From an uncultured Bryobacterales bacterium (GTDB taxonomy: Bacteria; Acidobacteriota; Terriglobia; Bryobacterales; Bryobacteraceae), in NCBI GenBank assembly GCA_937959285.1, contig CALGAR010000030.1:1-9882 (forward strand): a stretch of 9,882 bases of DNA, in the 5' to 3' direction. Below, piece by piece: positions 5,484 to 9,882 of this stretch. The stretch's first letter is position 1, and each line of letters starts with the position of its first letter. Below the pieces are notes generated by a model that saw only the letters and a program-made list of their open reading frames with translations, searched no databases and had not been told where the DNA came from. Made by a program: the position numbers and the translations under genes.

Positions 5484-7690
5484 TACCGCAGCCCCTGTAC
5501 ATCCTCTTCGGAGCAGGCTTCACCGTTGCCGTCTCCCGAAGTATCGGACAGATGGTCCTCGGGCCGCTGCTTTCGAAGCTGTCGAAACTGGAAGGGGCTG
5601 TCTTGTCCTTCGTCTGCGGCGCACCGTTGCTGAGCTTGCTGGTTTTTGTGCTCGCCAGCCTGCGCATAGTGCATAAGGGCGTTCTGCTGGCTGCTGGTAT
5701 TGCACTGCTCGGAATCTCAATGCGTGTCACGTCCTCGCGCGAGTACGCGGCGCTGCCTCGTTTGACGGGCCCGTGGCGGTGGCTGTTTCCCGGAGTCTTC
5801 CTCGTGTTCTTCGGCCTCTACCTGGTCAACGCGATGGCGCCGGAGATGAGCCCTGACGGCAGCACTTATCATCTCGGTCTCGTCAGCCGCTACTATCGCG
5901 AGCGCGGCTTCCGGCCAATCACGACACACCTCTATGCCAATTTGTCTCAAGGCCTGGAGATGCTGTTTCTCTTCGCATGGCCCTTCGGACGCCACTCCGC
6001 CGCAGCGCTCGTTCATTTCTCATTCCTCGTGGCGCTAGCGCTCCTCATTCTCTGCTGGGGAAGGCGGGTTGGCCACACGGCAGCGGGCGCTGCTGCTGCC
6101 CTTTTCCTGTTCCTGAGTCCGGTTGTCGGCATCGACGGGTCAAGCGCATATAACGACGTCGGGCTTGCGTGCACAATCTTTGCCGTCTTTTATGTCGTGG
6201 AGCTGTGGAAGCAGGATCATGACCGGCGATGGCTCGTCCCGATCGGGCTTCTGGCCGGTTTCGCATACGCCGTGAAGTACACCGGTTTCCTGGCAGTGTT
6301 CTATGCTCTGGGCGCAGTCGCGTGGCGTTGCTGGCGGCGTAGAAAACCCGTACTCCTACCCGCGGTCACCATCAGTGCCTGCGCTGCCCTGCTGATCGTG
6401 CCGTGGATGGTGAAGAACTGGGTTGTGGTCCGCAACCCGGTATCGCCATTCTTTAACCGCTGGTTTCCCAACCCGTACGTCCATGTGGATTTCGAGCGGG
6501 AGTGGAGCGAATATCTGCGGTCCTATGAACTTGAGGACCGGTCGCAGATTCCTCTGGAAGTCACGATCCGCGGCCAGAAACTGGCCGGGTTGGTGGGCCC
6601 CTTGTTTCTGCTGACACCGCTGGCACTGCTCGCGGCGCGAATTCCGGCCGGACGCCCGGTGCTCCTTGCCGCCGTGATCTTCACGCTTCCGTATCCCGCC
6701 AACATCGGCACCCGATTTCTCATCCCCGCGCTGCCATTCTGGTCACTGTCGCTCGCCCTGGCCGCGTCGTTGTGGCGTCCTGCTCTCGCCGTGCTGGTTC
6801 TGGCTCATGCGCTGCTCTCGTGGCCCAGAAACGTGCGCCGGTACTGCGACACCTACGCTTGGCGAATCCGAGAATTTCCGTGGAAGGCGGCTCTCCGGAT
6901 CACACCGGAAGAGTTGTGGCTTGGGGAGAAGGCGCCCGTCTATTACGTCGCACGGATGATCGAAAAGCACGTACCGCCCGGCGCCAAAGTACTTTCGTTC
7001 CAAGACGTTATGGAAGCCTATACAAACCGCGAAGTACTGGTTGCCTACCGGAGCGCGGAGACCCGCCTGCTGCGCGACATCTTCCTGACGCCCCTCGTCG
7101 AAGAGTTCATACCGCGAGTAAAGCTCTCGTTTCACTTCCCCCCCCGGACTCTTCGCGCGATCCGCGTGGAACAGATGGCGAAGGCTGAGTCCAACATCTG
7201 GAGCGTGTGCGAGCTGCGCGTCTTTCTTCGAGGGCGGGAGCTCGATCGAGCGCCGGAGTGGCGTCTGCGTGCAACGCCCAATCCCTGGGACGTGCAGCTC
7301 GCTTTCGACAACAGTCCGGTGACGCGCTGGCGGAGCTGGCAGGCAATCGAGCCTGGCATGACGCTGCAAGTGAACTTCGGACGGGATCAGGAGGTGGACA
7401 GTGTCGCTATCGAAGCCTCAGACGACCAGCCTAATGTCCGCCTTCGGTTGCACGGAATGTCGCCCGATGGAACCTGGAGCGTGCTTTCGGAGTCCCCTCA
7501 GCTTGCCGGCGCTCCCGTGCCTGCCCGGCTCCGGCGCTATGCCACCGAGGAGCTGAAGCTTCGAGGCATCAGTTACCTTCTGATTCATGAGCAAGACCAC
7601 GGCGCGTCGGACCTGCAGGAAAAACCCGCGGCCTGGGGCGTGACTCTGATCGATAAGGCAATGAACGCTGCACTGTATCGTCTGGACTAG
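5480..7690 (+). CDS. Multi-spanning GT-C-like glycosyltransferase with C-terminal discoidin-like domain
   Basis: This 736-residue protein has about ten to twelve predicted membrane segments between residues 5 and 450. The first long loop contains MSPDGSTYHL (122-131), whose Asp126 sits where GT-C/GT39-like enzymes carry the catalytic or metal-binding acid. GIDGSSAYNDVGLA (217-230) and AVKYTG (264-269) are further motifs common in such proteins. These enzymes usually move a sugar from a polyprenyl-phosphate donor on the outer face of the inner membrane. After a soluble segment (about 450-590), residues 592-675 resemble an F5/8 type C domain: AFDNSPVTRW (608-617), then a hydrophobic VNFG strand (631-634). 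The GTG start overlaps the lipoprotein stop and lacks its own Shine-Dalgarno, indicating coupling. Donor and acceptor cannot be inferred. A C8 run at 7138-7145 lies just before the C-terminal domain. Confidence 0.82.
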   Translation: MIPQPLYILFGAGFTVAVSRSIGQMVLGPLLSKLSKLEGAVLSFVCGAPLLSLLVFVLASLRIVHKGVLLAAGIALLGISMRVTSSREYAALPRLTGPWRWLFPGVFLVFFGLYLVNAMAPEMSPDGSTYHLGLVSRYYRERGFRPITTHLYANLSQGLEMLFLFAWPFGRHSAAALVHFSFLVALALLILCWGRRVGHTAAGAAAALFLFLSPVVGIDGSSAYNDVGLACTIFAVFYVVELWKQDHDRRWLVPIGLLAGFAYAVKYTGFLAVFYALGAVAWRCWRRRKPVLLPAVTISACAALLIVPWMVKNWVVVRNPVSPFFNRWFPNPYVHVDFEREWSEYLRSYELEDRSQIPLEVTIRGQKLAGLVGPLFLLTPLALLAARIPAGRPVLLAAVIFTLPYPANIGTRFLIPALPFWSLSLALAASLWRPALAVLVLAHALLSWPRNVRRYCDTYAWRIREFPWKAALRITPEELWLGEKAPVYYVARMIEKHVPPGAKVLSFQDVMEAYTNREVLVAYRSAETRLLRDIFLTPLVEEFIPRVKLSFHFPPRTLRAIRVEQMAKAESNIWSVCELRVFLRGRELDRAPEWRLRATPNPWDVQLAFDNSPVTRWRSWQAIEPGMTLQVNFGRDQEVDSVAIEASDDQPNVRLRLHGMSPDGTWSVLSESPQLAGAPVPARLRRYATEELKLRGISYLLIHEQDHGASDLQEKPAAWGVTLIDKAMNAALYRLD

Positions 7691-7695
7691 AGGAG
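7691..7695 (+). promoter_or_regulatory. Shine-Dalgarno of the sugar kinase
   Basis: AGGAG directly follows the TAG stop of the GT-C gene and is five bases ahead of the kinase ATG at 7701. It fixes the kinase start and supports co-transcription with the GT-C gene. Confidence 0.75.
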
Positions 7696-7700
7696 TTGAG

Positions 7701-8651
7701 ATGCGTCTGTTTCTGGGAGTAGATGGCGGCCAATCGAGTACGATGGCGCTGATTGCCGACGAGTCAGGCCGCGTTATCGGCAGCGGCCGAGGCGGTCCGT
7801 GCAATCACGTGAAAGGCCCGGAGGGGTATACGAAGTTTGTGAACGCAATCCGCGGCTGCCTGGAAGCGGCATGCGCCGAGGCCGGCTTGTCTCCCGACGG
7901 CGTCCACTTCGAGGCCGCTTGTCTGGGCTTCAGCGGCGGACCTGCGGATAAGCAGACCATCATCGAGTCAATGATCCGCACCGACCGGTTGATCGTGACG
8001 CACGATGCGCTCATCGCGCTTGTGGGCGCCACGGCCGGCCAGCCGGGGATTATCACGATCGCCGGGACGGGCTCTATTGCCTTTGGGCGAAATGCGGACG
8101 ACAACACAGCACGCGCTGGAGGCTGGGGCTATATCTTCGGCGACGAAGGTGGCGGCTTTGACTTGACTCGCCAGGCCCTGCGCGCAGCGCTCCGCTTCGA
8201 AGAGGGCTGGGGCCAGCCGACAATCCTTCGCGAGATGCTCCTCAAGGAAATAGGAGCAGAAAGCGCCAATGACCTGCTCCACCGGTTCTATACGACCGAC
8301 TACCCCAGGCCTCGCATCGCGTCCTACTCTCGCCTAGTCGACGAGGCGGCGACTGCGGGAGACCGTGTAGCACTGGATATCCTCTCCTACGCTGCCCAGC
8401 AACTCGCGCAGCTTACAGGAGCCGTCCGGCAGCAGCTCTTTGAGGAGGGTGAAGAAGCTCGCGTGGCTTATATTGGCGGCGTTTTCCAGAGCCAGCGGCT
8501 TCTTCAGCAATACCGCATGCTGGTGGAGCTGGAGGATGGCAACCACGTGGGACCGCCAGAGTACGAACCCGCAGCCGGCGCGCTGTTAGAGGCTTTTCGT
8601 AGAGCCGGAGTGACCGTCAGACTTACGAACCTGCCCGAGCGCGAGAAATAG
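7701..8651 (+). CDS. BadF/BadG/BcrA/BcrD-family sugar kinase, N-acetylglucosamine kinase-like
   Basis: This 316-residue cytoplasmic protein has the ASKHA kinase fold. PHOSPHATE-1 is GVDGGQSSTMALIAD (6-20); VTHDALIAL (99-107) carries the likely catalytic Asp102; PHOSPHATE-2 is IAGTGSIAFG (120-129). GGWGYIFGDEGGGF (140-153) is typical of GlcNAc kinases of this family, and the ADENOSINE region has YIGGVFQS (257-264). EPAAGALLEAFR (289-300) closes the fold. Length and motifs favour an amino-sugar kinase (GlcNAc, MurNAc or glucosamine to the 6-phosphate) over the BadF-type benzoyl-CoA reductase activators, which carry a cysteine-ligated FeS cluster not evident here. It starts 10 bp after the GT-C stop with AGGAG ahead, so it shares that operon. 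Role is probably salvage of wall- or glycan-derived amino sugars; the exact substrate is open. Confidence 0.88.
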   Translation: MRLFLGVDGGQSSTMALIADESGRVIGSGRGGPCNHVKGPEGYTKFVNAIRGCLEAACAEAGLSPDGVHFEAACLGFSGGPADKQTIIESMIRTDRLIVTHDALIALVGATAGQPGIITIAGTGSIAFGRNADDNTARAGGWGYIFGDEGGGFDLTRQALRAALRFEEGWGQPTILREMLLKEIGAESANDLLHRFYTTDYPRPRIASYSRLVDEAATAGDRVALDILSYAAQQLAQLTGAVRQQLFEEGEEARVAYIGGVFQSQRLLQQYRMLVELEDGNHVGPPEYEPAAGALLEAFRRAGVTVRLTNLPEREK

Positions 8652-8732
8652 CAGCACCTCTATCTCTATGACAAACCTGGACGACAAGGCTGGAAACGGC
8701 GTCGTGATACGATCAGATCTTTAGAGATCAAT
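8652..8732 (+). promoter_or_regulatory. Kinase-pgk spacer
   Basis: This 81-bp gap has no clear terminator. TGATACGAT near 8705-8713 is a weak extended -10-like sequence without a -35. A small hairpin (GATCT 8716-8720 with AGATC 8725-8729) ends three bases before the pgk ATG and overlaps the only weak ribosome-site-like bases (TAGAGA). pgk could be read through from the kinase or have its own promoter here. Confidence 0.25.
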
Positions 8733-9882
8733 ATGGCTAAATTATCGATTCGCGATCTGGACCTTAAGGGCAAAGTTCTGTTCATGCGCGTTGATTTCAA
8801 TGTTCCGCTGGCTCCGGGCGGACAGATTACAAGCGACAAGCGCATTAAGGCGTCGCTTCCGTCCATTCAGTATGCCTTGGAGCAGGGTGCGGGACTCATT
8901 CTGGCCAGCCACCTCGGACGGCCGAAAGGCAAGCCGAACCCGGAGATGAGCCTGAAGCCAGTGGCGAAGCGGCTGGAAGAGCTGCTCGGACGCCCTGTGA
9001 AGATGGCGCCCGATTGCGTAGGTCCAGAAGTAGAGGCGATGAAGCCAAAGCCCGGTGAAGTCCTGCTGCTTGAGAACCTGCGATTTCACCCGGAGGAAGA
9101 GGCCAACGATCCAGAGTTTTCCAAGAAGCTCGCAAGCTTGGCAGATCTCTACGTCAATGACGCGTTCGGTACTGCTCACCGCGCTCATGCTTCCACAGTC
9201 GGCATCATTCGTTTCATGCCCAAGGCGGCTGCCGGCCTGTTGATGGACAAAGAGCTGGAGTATCTGAACAAGGCGACGAAGGATCCGGCGCGGCCGGCGA
9301 TCGGCATTCTCGGTGGTGCAAAGGTTTCGGACAAGATCGAAGTCATTGAGAACCTGATGAAGTTCGTCGACCGCCTCCTCATCGGCGGAGCAATGGCCTA
9401 CACCTTCCTGAAGGCGAAGGGCCAGCCGGTCGGCAAGTCGCTCGTCGAGGACGACAAGCTCGATCTCGCCAAGCGCCTGATGGAGCAGGCCGGTGACAAG
9501 CTGCTTCTTCCTGTGGACCATGTCGTCGCCGCGGAGCTGAAAGAAGGCGCCCCGAGTGAAGTTGTCGACCAGATTCCGGACGGCAAAATGGGACTCGACA
9601 TTGGTCCGAAGACGATCAAGGCCTACGAGGATGTCATCCGATCGGCCAAGACGATCATCTGGAATGGTCCAATGGGTGTCTTTGAGGTGCCTCCGTTCAA
9701 CAATGGAACGGTTGCAATCGCCAAAGCTGTGGCGGAATCGGGCGCGCTGTCGGTGGTCGGCGGCGGAGATTCCGAGAAGGCCGTGAAGTCCGTGGGAGTT
9801 TCAGACAAAATCTCCCACATCTCCACCGGCGGCGGCGCTTCGCTCGAATTCCTCGCAGGCATCGAGCTGCCGGGTGTTGCTG
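8733..9882 (+). CDS. pgk: Phosphoglycerate kinase (3' end truncated by window)
   Basis: The frame from ATG 8733 gives 383 residues with no stop before the edge. It is the glycolytic/gluconeogenic enzyme interconverting 1,3-bisphosphoglycerate + ADP and 3-phosphoglycerate + ATP. Signatures in order are RVDFNVP (19-25), SHLGRPKG (59-66), LLLENLRFHP (111-120), VNDAFGTAHRAHAS (141-154), GILGGAKVSDK (191-201), WNGPMGVFE (310-318), VVGGGDS (341-347) and STGGGASLEFL (364-374). Bacterial PGKs run about 390-400 residues, so only the last dozen or so residues are missing. All substrate- and nucleotide-binding motifs are intact. The ribosome site is weak (TAGAGA). No gap gene precedes it; the upstream neighbour is the sugar kinase. 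Confidence 0.97.
   Translation, partial: MAKLSIRDLDLKGKVLFMRVDFNVPLAPGGQITSDKRIKASLPSIQYALEQGAGLILASHLGRPKGKPNPEMSLKPVAKRLEELLGRPVKMAPDCVGPEVEAMKPKPGEVLLLENLRFHPEEEANDPEFSKKLASLADLYVNDAFGTAHRAHASTVGIIRFMPKAAAGLLMDKELEYLNKATKDPARPAIGILGGAKVSDKIEVIENLMKFVDRLLIGGAMAYTFLKAKGQPVGKSLVEDDKLDLAKRLMEQAGDKLLLPVDHVVAAELKEGAPSEVVDQIPDGKMGLDIGPKTIKAYEDVIRSAKTIIWNGPMGVFEVPPFNNGTVAIAKAVAESGALSVVGGGDSEKAVKSVGVSDKISHISTGGGASLEFLAGIELPGVA

Noticed and set aside
6743..7369. A 208-codon minus-strand open frame opposite the GT-C gene
   Set aside because: Shadow of the GT-C coding sequence; no motif and no supporting start context.
8742..9521. A 259-codon minus-strand open frame opposite pgk
   Set aside because: Antisense to pgk, which has every family signature. 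The translation has no recognisable domain.
1..9882. Mobile element, CRISPR array, tRNA/rRNA or defence system
   Set aside because: Scanning both strands by eye found no spaced direct repeats, terminal inverted repeats, transposase motifs, tRNA-like cloverleaf ends or toxin-antitoxin-like pairs; all long frames are explained by housekeeping or envelope genes.

Overview
The window reads as an ordinary chromosomal stretch of a GC-rich Gram-negative bacterium. The MutS, glutamate dehydrogenase and GT-C-like proteins look to me most like those of Acidobacteriota (Bryobacterales/Solibacter-like). That assignment rests on recalled sequence resemblance, not on a search. There are no tRNA or rRNA genes, insertion sequences, integrases or CRISPR repeats. 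Coding density is high and genes are split into two divergent blocks around a 175-bp spacer (4781-4955).

Left block, minus strand, read right to left: mtgA (monofunctional peptidoglycan transglycosylase), a Glu/Leu/Phe/Val-type glutamate dehydrogenase, mutS (mismatch-repair ATPase), and the first 23 codons of anmK (anhydro-N-acetylmuramic acid kinase), which runs off the window's left edge. Gaps are 55 bp (mtgA-gdh), 64 bp (gdh-mutS, with a terminator-like hairpin), and an ATGA overlap (mutS-anmK).

Right block, plus strand: a possible 14-codon leader ORF with its own Shine-Dalgarno, overlapped by ATGA with a small lipoprotein gene. That gene overlaps by GTGA a 736-residue multi-spanning GT-C-like glycosyltransferase with a C-terminal F5/8 type C (discoidin)-like domain. 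Ten bases later comes a BadF/BcrA-family sugar kinase (N-acetylglucosamine kinase-like). After an 81-bp gap, pgk (phosphoglycerate kinase) runs off the right edge and lacks only its last residues.

A loose theme links several genes: cell-envelope glycan synthesis (mtgA, the GT-C protein and its lipoprotein) and amino-sugar recycling (anmK, the GlcNAc/MurNAc-type kinase). mutS, gdh and pgk are housekeeping. The least-described unit is the lipoprotein/GT-C/kinase operon with its leader ORF. Nothing here is clear proof of a new system, but that operon is where I would look.
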